64,000 nt of DNA from Cladocopium goreaui (lineage: Eukaryota; Sar; Dinophyceae; Suessiales; Symbiodiniaceae), in contig CAMXCT020000497.1 in NCBI GenBank assembly GCA_947184155.2, positions 1 through 64,000 of the forward strand. Direction: 5' to 3'. Below the pieces are notes generated by a model. It was not told the DNA's origin. It was given only the letters and a program-made list of their open reading frames with translations, and ran no database searches. Positions 21,317-32,479 of this stretch are shown one piece after another (position 1 is the stretch's first letter; every line of letters starts with the position of its first letter). The translations under genes and the position numbers were made by a program.

Positions 21317-21406
21317 GCTCGGGAAGCGGCGGAGGTGGCTGAAAAGAAGGAACTGTCGGCAATGAGTTCGGGTGTGACGGGCGGCCCAGGGATTTTTGGT
21401 GGTTGA
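21317..21406 (+). CDS. Four-exon plus-strand gene, terminal exon d
   Basis: 90 bp in phase 0 after …ttgtccag, ending with TGA. The C-terminal peptide has a short charged helix (REAAEVAEKKELSAM) and a Gly-rich tail (SSGVTGGPGIFGG). The agreeing phases of all four exons make this one of the better-supported small genes in the window, although its product is unidentified. Confidence 0.5.
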   Translation, partial: AREAAEVAEKKELSAMSSGVTGGPGIFGG

Positions 21407-21769
21407 CAGGTGTGGAGTATAGGACATAATCCCACCCCCTTCATAATAATTATCTGAGAGAGAGCCCCATTGATCCATGGGATGGTCCCAATGGAATGTG
21501 GAAATTCCCATCACAAATTGGTGTTTTCGACCCGGGGGATCACAGTTTTTGACTCATACCCGTTGAGTGCATAATGGGTGTCATGATGTCATGTAACACA
21601 CCCATATATACACAGGCATACGCTGCAGATGCACATGTATTTGGGATATGAATTATGATTTATCTTCACACAACTGGGATAATTTGTATATCTCATTGAC
21701 AGATGGAAGTCTATTGGTATATAATCGGTGTATATATATATATATATACATACGTACATCCATGCTTGC

Positions 21770-22130
21770 ATGCATGCTTGCTTGCATGTATATGTCCTTA
21801 TTTTCTTACTTGCTTACTTGCTTAGTTAATTACTCACTTGCTTGCTTACTTACTTACGTACTTCCTTCCTTCCTTCCTTACTTACTTACTTACTTACGTA
21901 CTTACTTACTTCCTTACTTTTTTCCTCACTTACTTACTTACCTGGTTGGTGGTTTGGAACATTTTTTTATTGTCCAGAATGTATTGGATAATCCTTCCCA
22001 TTGACGAATATGTTTCAAGATGGTTAAAACCACCAACCAGTTACTTACTTACTTTCTTACTTATTTACTTATATACTTTCTTACTTACTTTCTTACTTAC
22101 TTACTTGCTTACTTACTTACTTACTTAGAC
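21770..22130. repeat. (CTTA)n microsatellite with single-copy interruption
   Basis: CTTACTTGCTTACTTA… runs at 21.77-21.95 and 22.04-22.13 kb flank about 90 bp of unique sequence. That sequence is bounded by CACCAACCAGTTACTTA and TTACCTGGTTGGTGGTTTG, an inverted pair suggesting a small insertion. Confidence 0.85.
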
Positions 22131-22139
22131 ACACACACA

Positions 22140-22700
22140 CATATATATATATATACATATGCACACTGTATTTGCCCGGGGTAAACTAACATACACGTTA
22201 CACGTGGAAAATCCACCAGTTGTAGATCATTTTCCTAGGGAAAGCCGTAGGGTATATTTGATATATTTGATATGGATCTGTTAGGTTGCTTAGTTGTTAG
22301 GTCCGGGGGCTAAACAAGCGTTTTGAGATTGTTTTTTTCTTCCAGTATGCAACAAGCGTTTTACACCGTTGGGTCAATGTGTAAAACGCTTCTTGCAAAA
22401 AATGCTACCTGTCCAGAAATGCATTTTTTTCCCATGTCACGCCACCCCTAGCGTGTTTAGGCTTGGGCATGGATCTTGTTTTAAAGATCTTGCCATCTTT
22501 GAAAGATTGTGCCATCTTATGGCAAGCCAAACTGCTGTTGGCTAAACAGAATCCCTAAAGGAAGTCGGCCATGCTTCTCTGTTTCTTCGTGTCCACCTCC
22601 TTTTTCTTTGGTTTTTTCTCTTTTTTCTCCTTCTCAGTCTTCTCAGGTTTCTCCTTTTTTTCATTCTTGTCCGGCTTGGACTTTGTCAGCTTCTCCGTTG
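22140..22700. other. Intergenic, no gene seen
   Basis: Contains (CA)n(TA)n, a partial MITE-like terminus around 22.18-22.26 kb, and repeated GCGTTTTACAC / AACGCTTCTTGC words around 22.31-22.41 kb. Similar words occur at 24.82-24.92 kb (GCGTTTT…AACGCTTCTTCC). No exon could be supported. Confidence 0.35.
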
Positions 22701-22704
22701 CCAT

Positions 22705-22870
22705 ATTATTCTATACTATACTTTACTATACTATACTTACTATACTATACTATTCTATACTATACTTCACTATACTCTCCTACACTTTACTATACTATAC
22801 TTTACTATGCAAAGCTCTCTACTAGACTTTACTAGTACCATACTGTACTATACTATACTAAGCTCTACAC

Positions 22871-22902
<32 letters not shown>

Positions 22903-22975
22903 AATAAATATAAATGAATATATAAATTTATGTAGACGGCTTATGAAATACTTAAATATATATATATATATATAT
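22705..22975. repeat. CTATA / ACTTT pentameric repeat and TA runs
   Basis: Imperfect (CTATA)n with CTTTA variants to about 22.87 kb, then two (TA)n blocks. Confidence 0.9.
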
Positions 22976-22997
22976 ATAACACAATGAATACAAACTT

Positions 22998-24262
22998 GGT
23001 GAAAACCTGGTGAAATCTTGGTGAAAACCTGTTGAAAACCTGGTGAAAACCTGGTGAAAACCTGGTGAAATTCAGAAACCCAGTGAGCAAACAGAAAACC
23101 TGGTGAAAACTTGGTGAAATTCAGAAACTCAGTGAACATCAAGAAACCTGGTGAAAACCTGGTGAAAACCTGGTGAAATTCAGAAACTTAGTGAACATCC
23201 AGCAACCTGGTGAAAACCTAGTGAAAACCTGGTGAAATTCAGAAACTCAGTGAACAAACAGAAAACCTGGTGAAAACCTGGTGAAATTCAGAAACTCAGT
23301 GAACATCAAGAAACCCGGTGAAAACCTGGTGAAAACTTGGTGAAATTCAGAAACTCAGTGAACATCAAGAAACCTGGTGAAAACCTGGTGAAAACCTGGT
23401 GAAAATTGGAACCTTGGTGAAAACCTGGTGAAATTTAGAAACTTGGTGAAAACCTGGTGAAATTTGGAAACTTGGTGAAAACCTGGTGAAATTTGGAAAC
23501 TTGGTGAAAACTTGGTGAAATTTGAAAAACTTGGTGAAAACCTGGTGAAATTGTGTGAAGAAGTGTTTTACACATTGAAATTTCACCAAAAGAAGCGTTA
23601 TTTCATTTTTTTTGGTGAAATTTAACCGTTTTCACGGTGAAATTTGATGCAAAATGGTGAAATTGGTAAACTTGGTGAAAACTTGGTGAAATTTGGTAAA
23701 CTTGGTGAAAACCTGGTGAAATTCGGAAAACTTGGTGAAATTTGGAAAACCTGGTGAAAACCTGGTGAAATTTAATAACTTGGTGAAAACTTGGTGAAAT
23801 TTGGAAAACTTGGTGAAAACCTGGTGAAAACCCTGTGAAATGTGCAAACTTGGTGAAAACCTGGTGAAGTTTAAAAACTTGGTGAAAACCTGGTGGAGTT
23901 TGGAAACGTGGTGAAAACCTGATGATTTTTTTAGAAACTTGGTGAAAACCTGGTGAAATTTGGCAACTCAGTGAATATCCAGAAACATGGTGAAAACCTG
24001 GTGAAAACCTGGTGAAAACCTGGTGAAATTCAGAAACTCAGTGAACAACCAGAAAACCTGGTGAAAACCTGGTGAAATTCAGAAACTCAGCGAATATCCA
24101 GAAACCTGGTGAAAACCTGGTGGAGACCTAGTGGAGACCTGGTGAAAACCTGGTGAAATTCAGAAACTCAGTGAACATCAAGAAACCTGGTGAAAACCTG
24201 GTGGAAACCTGGTGAAATCCAGAAACTCAGTGAACATCCAGAAACCTGGTGAAAACTTGGTG
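22998..24262. repeat. ACCTGGTGAAA minisatellite, 1.26 kb
   Basis: Tandem 11-12 bp units (AACCTGGTGAA) are interspersed with longer recurring words such as TTCAGAAACTCAGTGAACATC. They form a higher-order pattern that changes in the middle (23.4-23.9 kb use AATTTGGAAACTTGGTG). Minus-strand frames reading HQVFTRFSPGF repeats are repeat artefacts. Confidence 0.95.
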
Positions 24263-24967
24263 AAGAATAAACACAGCTTGTGGCTCCATGAATGCCAAGT
24301 GAAATTCAAACAGCTGGCAAACATTTGGTGAACTATGTAAATTTGTTGCACACCTGCTATAAAACAATTCTTGGAGTCTGTTTGAACCAGGTAAAACAAT
24401 CTTGAATTAGTTAAATCCTGTACCAGCTGGAGCTGGGGCTGGGCTGCGGGGCTCCATGGTTTCAACACTTTCTGAGCTAAAATGCCACCAAATACCCCCA
24501 ACATGCACCAAATTTGCCAAACATCAGCCTAATATCGCCTGCCAATGGCCCAACTTGGCCCCACATAGGCCCAACATAGACCCTCAAATTGCATCTCAAA
24601 AAACCCTCAACAACATCTTCTTTGGTTGGAGGTTTTTTTCTCTCCCCTGAGACCTCCATAGTATTGGCAGCAGGGGTTTGTATATATATATATATATAAG
24701 GGGTATGTAAGGGGTTATGTATACATAAGGGTTATATAAGGATGCATTGTATATTAGTATATATGGGATAGTACCTCCAATTAGGTTAGTTTGGATGAGC
24801 AACTATTTGAATGAAATTCTGGAAGAAGCGTTTTTCCATAAAAATACATATCCTATACCCAACAAGCGTTTTATATTTTGCTCCCTAATGGCAAAACGCT
24901 TCTTCCAAACCGAAACTACATTACCCTCTGAAACACAGCCCGCAAGCAACTTAACATATGGATCATT

Positions 24968-25075
24968 TACCCTCTGGTAATTTAACATAACTATGGAAAG
25001 ATCCACCATGTTTAATGGGAAAATCCACTATTTCTATGATGATTTTCAATAGCTATGTTAAATTACCAGAGGGTA
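24968..25075. mobile_element. CCCTCTGG-type MITE-like element
   Basis: Begins TA-CCCTCTGGTAATTTAACATA and ends ATGTTAAATTACCAGAGGG-TA. Inverted termini of about 30 bp are flanked by TA on both sides, with internal ATCCACCATGTTTAATGG. The length of about 108 bp and the TA target-site-like flanks fit a Tc1/mariner-derived MITE; no coding capacity. Confidence 0.8.
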
Positions 25076-25676
25076 CTAACTTTAGAAGGCATCCCTTTAG
25101 AAGGCATCCCTGTGGGGATTAGCACCACGTGACCACCGATGATGGGATCTGACTTTCTGAAGTTCGCGGCCGTGCCCGATGAAACGGCTACAATATAAGT
25201 GCATCCTCATCCCCCTACTGTATACTCTGAACAATGTGTGGCTCCTGGGATAGCTACTGTGAGTTGGTTTGTAACTTGGCCAACTAGGGTTCTTGCGATT
25301 GCGCAGTATAAGCAATACTTAAAGGGGTCTATAAAGCAACATAACCAGCTTATAATTGGGGGGGCTCACCTTGTATACATCCAATCCCTCTACATGTTGA
25401 TTAAAACACCCAACAAGACAGGGTCATTCTTCTGCTGGGACGGTTCCATAATCTCCCAAATCTCTCCGTAATGAGGTGTATAAGACCATGACTCCGATCC
25501 TCCCAGAATTGGATGAACCAGCGTTTTAACTGGACATGTTTCCCAAAACTAAGCCAATGATATCCTTCGTTGGATCATTTTGGATCAAGGTCCCTATAAG
25601 AAGCGGCCGATGCCGGGGCCTACATGTTCACCAGTCTCTGGGCTGAAGCTGAAACGCTACATCCCAAAATGGGGCC

Positions 25677-25872
25677 TGCGGTGTCATCAAATGTAGCTGG
25701 CTGGGAAATTCCCAAAATTCCTGAAAGTAAATGATAGGAAAACATGGAAAACTCCTATAAATGAGAGGAAATCCTCTATATATGGATATAGACGCAGGTT
25801 TATATAGCTGGGAAAATCAGCTATAAATATGGTGGATTTTCCAGCAAGCTGCATTTGATGATACACCATAAT
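25677..25872. mobile_element. Second-type inverted-repeat element
   Basis: Termini GGTGTCATCAAATGTAGCTG and CAGCAAGCTGCATTTGATGA are inverted, with GGGAAAATC / GATTTTCC inner words. Related copies were seen at 17.8, 43.7, 48.2 and 57.3 kb. Confidence 0.6.
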
Positions 25873-26189
25873 GACTGGCTGGTAGGTTCAAAAACGACTC
25901 ATTGTCAAACATAGAAATAAATAGGATAATGATCCCAGACTATCCTCAATAACGAGCATGTTGTTCGTGTTGAAACCACCAATCTGATGAAGTAGAACAT
26001 GAGCATGAGGATGTATGTTTTCTCGCGGATCCTACATTCAACAAATGTTTCAATCAGGGCGTTGACCAGCACAAGAGACGCGACGTGCTATTGATGTTCC
26101 ATATGAACGAGGCGATGAACGTCCAATTGCCAGCTATTTCCAGCTACACTCCGGTAATTTAACATAGCTATGGAACAATGGATGTACAT

Positions 26190-26430
26190 AGCCCAAAATT
26201 TATAATTATATAAGATAGTATAAACAATAATAACATATATATAATATAATTTAATATAATATTATAATATAATATAATATAATATGATATAATATAATAT
26301 AATATGATATGATATGATATATAATAAAATATAATATAATATAATATAATATGATATATAATGTAATATAACATAGTATAATATAATATAATATATGTAT
26401 AATATATGTATATGTATATATATATACACG
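26190..26430. repeat. AATAT-rich low-complexity tract
   Basis: (TATAATA)n with GATAT variants, ending in TA runs. Confidence 0.9.
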
Positions 26431-26815
26431 TGTTTGCTATAAACTGTATATAGTTTACCTATGGAACATGCTGATATGTTCCATTGCTATGTTGATCTAC
26501 TTTGTAACCAGGATGCCAGAGTGAACTGACCCATCGCCCTTTGGCGCTTTGACAAGCTTTTTGAAGTTCATGCTGCCACGGCGCTTATGGTTTCACATAT
26601 TCTAATGTTAGATAATGTTAGATAAACATGACCAGATATGAAAGATGAACTTCAGAATCCTAATATATTCTTATTCTTATTCTGAATATATGAACTGTTA
26701 TTCTAAGAATCCTACTGTTAGATAAAAATGACCAGATATGTTTGGGGCCGGTTAGGAGAACAAACCGGTTTACACATGATATATAGTGCTCGCGACCGGT
26801 TTGAAACATCAGGGC

Positions 26816-27855
26816 TTTGTCCCCAAGAATGTAAAAGTCAATCCTACCTTTTTGCCCCATTGTGCGATGCTTTTCTACACCACTTTTTCAGCAGGATTCA
26901 ATATGAAACATCATGAAACTTAGATGTGTTACTCCCCACCTCAGCCAAATTTTTTGAAATCATTGCAAAGGCTTTCTTGATCGTGTGCGTCGGGGCGAGT
27001 CTGAATGTCAAGCTCCTGCACGGCTCAGGTGCGAGCTTAAGCCATACGGACTGATCCAGACTTGGTTCAATGGAAAAGGTATTATTTAATATGTATAATT
27101 TGGTGAAACATGGTGAAACCAACAGTCAACTTTTGGGGCATGTTTTTTCTCATGCCCTGAAAGGTTTATTTTTTTAAACTGTGCTGTGTTTGAGCAGTAG
27201 GTTTGCCACCATTACCAGTTTCTTTTTAGCCTTGACTGGACATTTCCCCAAGACTCTTGACCTGTGCGCTATGAATCGAAGGCATCAGCCTGGCGATATC
27301 CTGAAATCACCTGGTTTCACCTTGGTGAAGGTATTTTATAATTTATATACCCTCTGGTTATTTAACATAGCCATGGAAAATCCCCATTTTTAATAGGTAA
27401 ACCATCTATAAATGGGCCATTTTCCATGGCTATGTTAAATAACCAGAGGGATCCAGAGGGTATATAAATTATATCAATAATTAGTCTTTTTATCCCGAGC
27501 CATGCAAAATTGTTCGGTTAGTGGTTCATTTTTTTGACTGATTGATGTATTCACTCTGAGATGCACCCTCAAGAAATATACAATGTGGCGTTGTTTTTTG
27601 TTTTAATGAAGTGTAGGTTATATAACATATAATTACTGAATATTTAATTAAAATGTTGTGTATATATATATACACAGAATATCATAGATATACCATCAAC
27701 CGAACCGGTTCCATTAGTTAAAAGACTTGGGAGCCTTGTGACACCACTTCGTGCGCCGAGGTCACGACAAGGAACCTGATCGTTGGCCTTTGCGAAGGAA
27801 GAAGGGTGCAGCAGCTTTCTGGCGGCCGCCGGGATGAACGGAGTCTTCCAACGCC
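26816..27855 (-). CDS. Small-exon gene with ubiquitin/SUMO-like signature
   Basis: Four minus-strand exons chain in phase. Exon 27855-27776 encodes FIPAAARKLLHPSSFAKAND and has donor GTTCCT. Exon 27300-27262 encodes DIARLMPSIHSAQ between …gatttcag and GTCAAG. Exon 27050-26940 encodes LTFRLAPTHTIKKAFAMISK between …gatcag and GTGGGG. Exon 26847-26816 encodes VGLTFTFLGTK and has an apparent GC donor. The last two reproduce the beta-grasp order: strand with hydrophobic alternation, 'T.TIKKAF' helix, then 'LTFTFLG' strand. This resembles SUMO and Rad60 SUMO-like domains, where the helix is followed by a V-x-F-x-F-x-G strand. No C-terminal Gly-Gly was found. The family call rests on pattern only. 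The remaining exons, possibly near 26.5 kb, are unassigned. Confidence 0.4.
27348..27462. mobile_element. CCCTCTGG-type MITE-like element
   Basis: TA-CCCTCTGGTTATTTAACATA … TATGTTAAATAACCAGAGGG, with a duplicated outer terminus (GAGGGATCCAGAGGGTA) on the right. It sits in an intron of the small-exon minus-strand gene. Confidence 0.8.
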
Positions 27856-28189
27856 CTGTGAATGGCAAGGAGGAACTTAATATGACTTATTGAAGATAAT
27901 GCGTTCAGTTCATCTTTCTTGATATGTTGCCTTGTCACCAGGAAGGATCGCCGGCTATGATAGGCGTTATAGATGTTATTTGTTGGTAGTGGCTACAGAT
28001 TCATGTGCCAGTGGAGTCCCATTCTATCAGAATACTACTTTGCAGTGGGCCCCTGCTCGAGTCAGCCAATGATTGACGGGGCATGGCGATGTAAGCCCCT
28101 TTGGAATCCCAGGAATCCTGGGAATACTGTAATTTGAGATTCCACACCACCAATCTGAAGCACCTTTTATCCATTTGTACTGTAGTAAA

Positions 28190-28334
28190 GAATCATACAG
28201 CCAAAAAGTCCATCGAAGGGTATCCGACTTGCACACAGATGGTAGACTTGGAAGAGTATTGGACCCGCAAGTCGGATGCCAATGGTTTCTGCCATAAGCA
28301 AGAACAGTGGCTCAAGGAGCTCATAACATCATGA
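28190..28334 (+). CDS. Candidate terminal exon, plus strand
   Basis: A stop-terminated plus-strand frame with protein-like content (QMVDLEEYWTRKSDANGFCH, then KQEQWLKELITS, then stop), preceded by …gtactgtag. It lies just upstream of the DnaJ start, but earlier exons would have to overlap the minus-strand gene, so the call is weak. Confidence 0.25.
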
Positions 28335-28600
28335 GGCAACTTCAACCACTATCCTAGGTAGTCTCAGTGGCCTCCCGGTAGCTGAAACTTTGCGATGTTT
28401 TTTCCACGTTTGTTTGACACCCTGACATCTGAGAAGCACACTGTCAAGTCTCAAATTTACTCGACTTTGTTTTATTCTCAATTCAACATTGAAGTATGAT
28501 AAAAACATAATTATTCCACTTATTCCACGTGTTTCTTCCCTGACTTGGGGTGCTCCAAACTCGCCACATCCACGGCATAACATATCTCAACTCGTCAGCC

Positions 28601-31600
28601 ATGTCGGTGCCTGACTACTATAGCGTGCTGGGGCTGGAGCGAGACGCCCGACCGACACAGATCAAGAAGGCGAATCGGATGGGATGCAGAGCTGATACAG
28701 GCAATGCTGGCAACATCTTGCTGCAAGTATGTGTTTGTTTGGTCTTGAAGGTATCTGTATATATGTATATATATATATATATATATATCAGTTTATATAT
28801 ATATACATATTAATTATATATATATGTATATATATATGTATAAATTTGTTTATTTATTTACACATATATATATGTACATATTAAATATATATACATATGT
28901 TTAAATATTAGTTTATATATATATATGCGTATTATATATATGTACATATATGTATATATGTATGCATATTTAAATGTATATATATATATGCATATATTTA
29001 ATATACACAATTGCTATATGAAATTACGAGAGCGAGAGAGTGGGAGACGGCATATACAATCATGTGTATCTATTTACAGTATATGTACCAGAGATACGAT
29101 AGATAGTAGCAATATACAGCATCAACACCTGCACGTGTGTATTGTTTCTTTTAGGGGAACACTGCAAGAGAGGTTGGCTGGCAGGCGACTAACACCAAGA
29201 TATCACATTATATCAGATTGTATCAACTACAGTTTCCACGTTTTCACAATTTCAGGAGCTTTCGGGGTCAGGGATCACTGAAATCCCTCGATGTGTTTTG
29301 ATGCTCGCAGCTGCAGCTTACACAAAATTTGAGAAATCTTCGTTTCTCCTAGGGCACTTGGAAACTGACTTGCTATTTGATGTTGGCTGTGCTCTTGGTT
29401 CTTGATTCTTCAGCAGACCTGACTCTCCAGTATTTTTCTTGACATCGTCGGCAGGGGTGGAACCCTCCAGCCCCAGTGTTGCGTCAGGCGTATTTTCAGC
29501 TGGCGAAAAAGTGGCGGCCTCAGTGTTGGCACTTTGCCACGTCCGACATTTTTTGAGGCTACTTGAACATCACTTGCCCGCAGCAAGCGTAGTAGTTTTA
29601 AATTGTTCAAGCGTGCTTGTATCCATCCTGAAACCTCTCCAAAGTATTCAAAAGTGGGAATTATGACCCTTGACTATAACAAAGTTGTGTCAGGGCGTTG
29701 GTTCACCACAAAGCAGATGGTGTTTGTTAGTGGCACCTTGGTCTTACAAGTGGATGCCACCGATGCTGCCGAGGATGCATCCAGACCGACACCATGGCAC
29801 TGACATTGAGCCCTTTGGTGGAACATCACAAGGTGCTGGTGTCATACATGGTGCGGTATGTTCTGGACATGAATTTCATGCAAGAGGAGTCATTTAGAGC
29901 ATGGGTTGCTTGAAATCTCTGACAAGCCCTAAAGCGGAGCGTTCTGGGCACCCTCCAAATGACTAAAGAGTCGTTGCTGGTTAGAGTCCATGTCTTCATC
30001 CAAACTTCCAGAAACATTCCCAGTGCTGTGCCTGCCAAAAATTAGGAAAGGGGCCACCCATGCCTTCGAACATCTCCAGAAAGCCTACAATGTGCAACCC
30101 TCAGCACGCCTTCCTAGGGAACATCGCAAGGTTGTCAGGTATACACTATATCGGCTATATACAATGTTATACATATATATATAATTACATTTATATATAT
30201 ATATATTTACATACTTAGACTAGTTATGTATATTTTCCACTGGGTCCTGCACATCCAAGTAGAACCACGCCAGTGATTATGGTTTGTTATGTGGGGGAAT
30301 TGTCCCCAAATGGCTTTATTTCAGCTTGGTTAATTGATTCAATTCAGGTACGCGGTACATATGTATATATATATATTAACACACACACACACATATATAT
30401 ATGATATACATATATATATATATATATGTATATATCATATATATATATGATATATATGTAAATCATATATATATATATATGCTAATATATATATATGATA
30501 TACATATATGATATATATATATATGACATAGATTCATATCCCATTCCCATCGCTAATCTTCCACTTACCTGTCAGCCCCAAGAATCATTTCAGATAAGGT
30601 CACTGGCTTGCCTATCCCACAGGTACCTGGAAGCTACCTGGAAGACTAGGGACATTGTGTTTCGCGCAAACGGCACCGCCCAATCGAAATTTTCCCATCA
30701 CATCAAACTAGATCTATGATATTCCATGTTTTCCCACTATATTCCCTTAAAATTATGAATAGGAAGTTACCCTTTGGTTATGGGATATTATCATAACCCT
30801 CTGGTAAAATTATGATATTCCTTATAAATAAAATTATTGGGATAAACCCAGATAGATTGGTATTTTACCAAACTATGAGAATATTCTTGGGATAAACCAG
30901 ATAGATCATATTCAATTACCCTCTGGTTATGACTAACAGTTCGCCATGGAAGGATCCACCATTTTATAGCTAGGTAAACCATCTATTTCTATCTGCCATC
31001 TATTTTCCATGGCGAACTGTTAGTTAGTCATCACCAGAGGGTAAAATGGTCAACCAGATAGATCCCTCCCATGAAAATGTTTTCCTCTCTCAGGTGCTAT
31101 CGAATCCTGAGAAGAGGCGCCAATACGACGCTTCGCTGGGCACGCGCCCCGGCGAAGGCTCTGCCGCGCAAGCCTTGAGAGGTGCGACATCGCTGGTGAA
31201 AATGGATGAAAATGGCATGTCTAGATTCAATGGATGAGTTTTCGGGAATATCCTAACCGGAAACCATGGATTTTTCCCATGAAATATGGGGATTCCGGTT
31301 TTATCCGGTTTAATTTTCCCTCAAACCAATCCATAGATGGATGTGTCTAAATAATTATAGCCACGCAGAAAAGATATAAAATAATACAGCACATACAAAA
31401 CATACAACGGATGATTTGTTGTTAGCTAAAACCTCCAATCCCAAAAACGGGGCTAAAGTGAAATCACGCGTCTATCCTTTTATTTGGTGGTAACTAAAAG
31501 CAAATACTGGAGATTGATGGAGTTTGATGGGAATTTTGATTCTTGCCAGCAAAGATGTGCATCGGGATTCTGGATGCAGTTTTTTCATCAGCAAACTCGG

Positions 31601-31770
31601 GGATTGATGATTCCATCAGCAAACTCACGGATTTTCTCAGGATTGATCAGGCATTTAATTTAATAAATCAACGACGAGTTTCTGCTTGCAGTGAGGAGTT
31701 TTTTGAGACTGAAGCAACAGAGAGCTGCCCGTTCAACATGCCATGGCATTTGGACATTTGGAATCTCCAG
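28601..31770 (+). CDS. J-domain (DnaJ/Hsp40-like) protein, split over several exons
   Basis: Exon 1 (28601 to 28669 or 28671) starts ATG and encodes MSVPDYYSVLGLERDARPTQ followed by IKK, a textbook J-domain helix I-II start. The donor is GC or GA, not GT. Exon at 30046-30091, after …aaattag, encodes KGATHAFEHLQKAYN (helix III). Exon at 31094-31195, after …ctctcag, begins VLSNPEKRRQYDASL, the canonical end of the J domain. It continues TRPGEGSAAQALRG. A further exon at 31696-31770 (EFFETEATESCPFNMPWHLD) keeps phase if the previous donor is GTGAAA. J proteins recruit Hsp70 and stimulate its ATPase through an HPD loop. I could not find an HPD exon; the best candidate, about 29600-29639, reads HPETSPK and joins the helix III exon in phase, but its helix II part fits poorly. 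The C-terminus is undetermined. Confidence 0.7.
28755..29010. repeat. TA-rich intronic microsatellite
   Basis: (TA)n with TATG variants inside DnaJ intron 1. Confidence 0.9.
30165..30530. repeat. TA / TATGATA microsatellites
   Basis: Several (TA)n blocks with GATATA and (CA)n interruptions inside a DnaJ intron, split by about 120 bp of unique sequence at 30.22-30.35 kb. Confidence 0.85.
30763..30915. mobile_element. Partial/rearranged CCCTCTGG-type element
   Basis: TTACCCTTTGGTTATGGGAT and ATAACCCTCTGGTAAAATTA are followed by two copies of GGGATAAACC(C)AGATAGAT. It looks like nested or rearranged fragments directly before the intact element at 30917. Confidence 0.5.
30917..31043. mobile_element. 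CCCTCTGG-type MITE-like element
   Basis: TA-CCCTCTGGTTATGACTAACA … TTAGTTAGTCATCACCAGAGGG-TA, with inner arms CAGTTCGCCATGG / CCATGGCGAACTG. It ends 50 bp before the 3' splice site of the DnaJ exon at 31094. Confidence 0.8.
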
Positions 31771-32185
31771 GTTGGAGTGGAAACTTATTCACCAGGTTTT
31801 GTGTGTGTTTATTGTCAGATTGGATTATGTCAGGGCGCACACACACACACATCTTCAATATTTGCCAAGGATGGAATTGTTATTTCAATTTATTTCACAT
31901 ATGAGTCATTCCCGTTGATTTCCGCAGTTTATTTGTTTGTGCTAGCTTACGTGGGGATTTACCCAAAACATACCAAAGTGATTTTCTTCATTACTGTTGA
32001 TATTTTTGGTCGTAGGGCTTAGCGCCCTGTGAAATCAACGGCGAGAAGGGGTCCCCAGAGTCTAAGAAACAACCAGATATATCATGGTGATTCATGGTGT
32101 ACATCCACATTGTTTGCTGCAAAAAAATCATTGGTTTTGCTGCATTTTAAATGGTTGAACCAGTTGAACCCATCATTCAATGGAT

Positions 32186-32278
32186 TGGTTTAAGGGAAAA
32201 ACTACAGGACAACCCCATATTTACTGGGAAAATCTATGGTTTCCTGCAGATTTTCCCTTAAGCCAGTCCATTGAATCA
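32186..32278. mobile_element. Third-type inverted-repeat element
   Basis: Arms CAATGGATTGGTTTAAGGGA and TCCCTTAAGCCAGTCCATTG enclose about 45 bp. It is short and non-coding. Confidence 0.6.
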
Positions 32279-32354
32279 TTTCAACTGTAGGTTTCTGATG
32301 GATTCCCAAGTTCCCAAGTCCGATAAACGACTGCATCAGGTCAGAGAGGCTCAC

Positions 32355-32442
32355 CCGGAGGACCTTCCTGGCTCCATTCGCAGGCAGAAACGAGGCGCCG
32401 GGCGTGGCAAAAACTGCCAAGGCCTCGTTAAGGTCCGGATCA
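32355..32442 (-). CDS. Candidate minus-strand exon
   Basis: Between …ataacag and a canonical GTGAGC donor, a GC-rich stretch encodes DPDLNEALAVFATPGASFLP and then ANGARKVLR. It is well formed on the minus strand, so transcription here converges on the plus-strand DnaJ gene. It could be a 3' exon of the long kinesin-led transcription unit or of a separate gene. Unknown function. Confidence 0.4.
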
Positions 32443-32479
32443 CTGTTATTGTATAACCATATGATTGGATGAATATATG

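Larger units (their letters stand above)
24263..26180. other. Repeat-rich intergenic stretch
   Basis: No gene could be supported. At 24.48-24.60 kb are CCAAC/GGCCCAACTTGGCCC-like words related to the array at 55.5-56.5 kb. A full CCCTCTGG element lies at 24968-25075 and a second-type element at 25677-25872. Confidence 0.4.

Noticed and set aside
23365..23847. Phe/His/Gln repeat proteins in the minisatellite
   Set aside because: The peptide period equals the ACCTGGTGAAA repeat and is interrupted by stops.
29603..29803. 66-codon frame containing HPETSPK as a stand-alone gene
   Set aside because: It is within the DnaJ intron region; at most its first part could be an exon, and the rest has no support.
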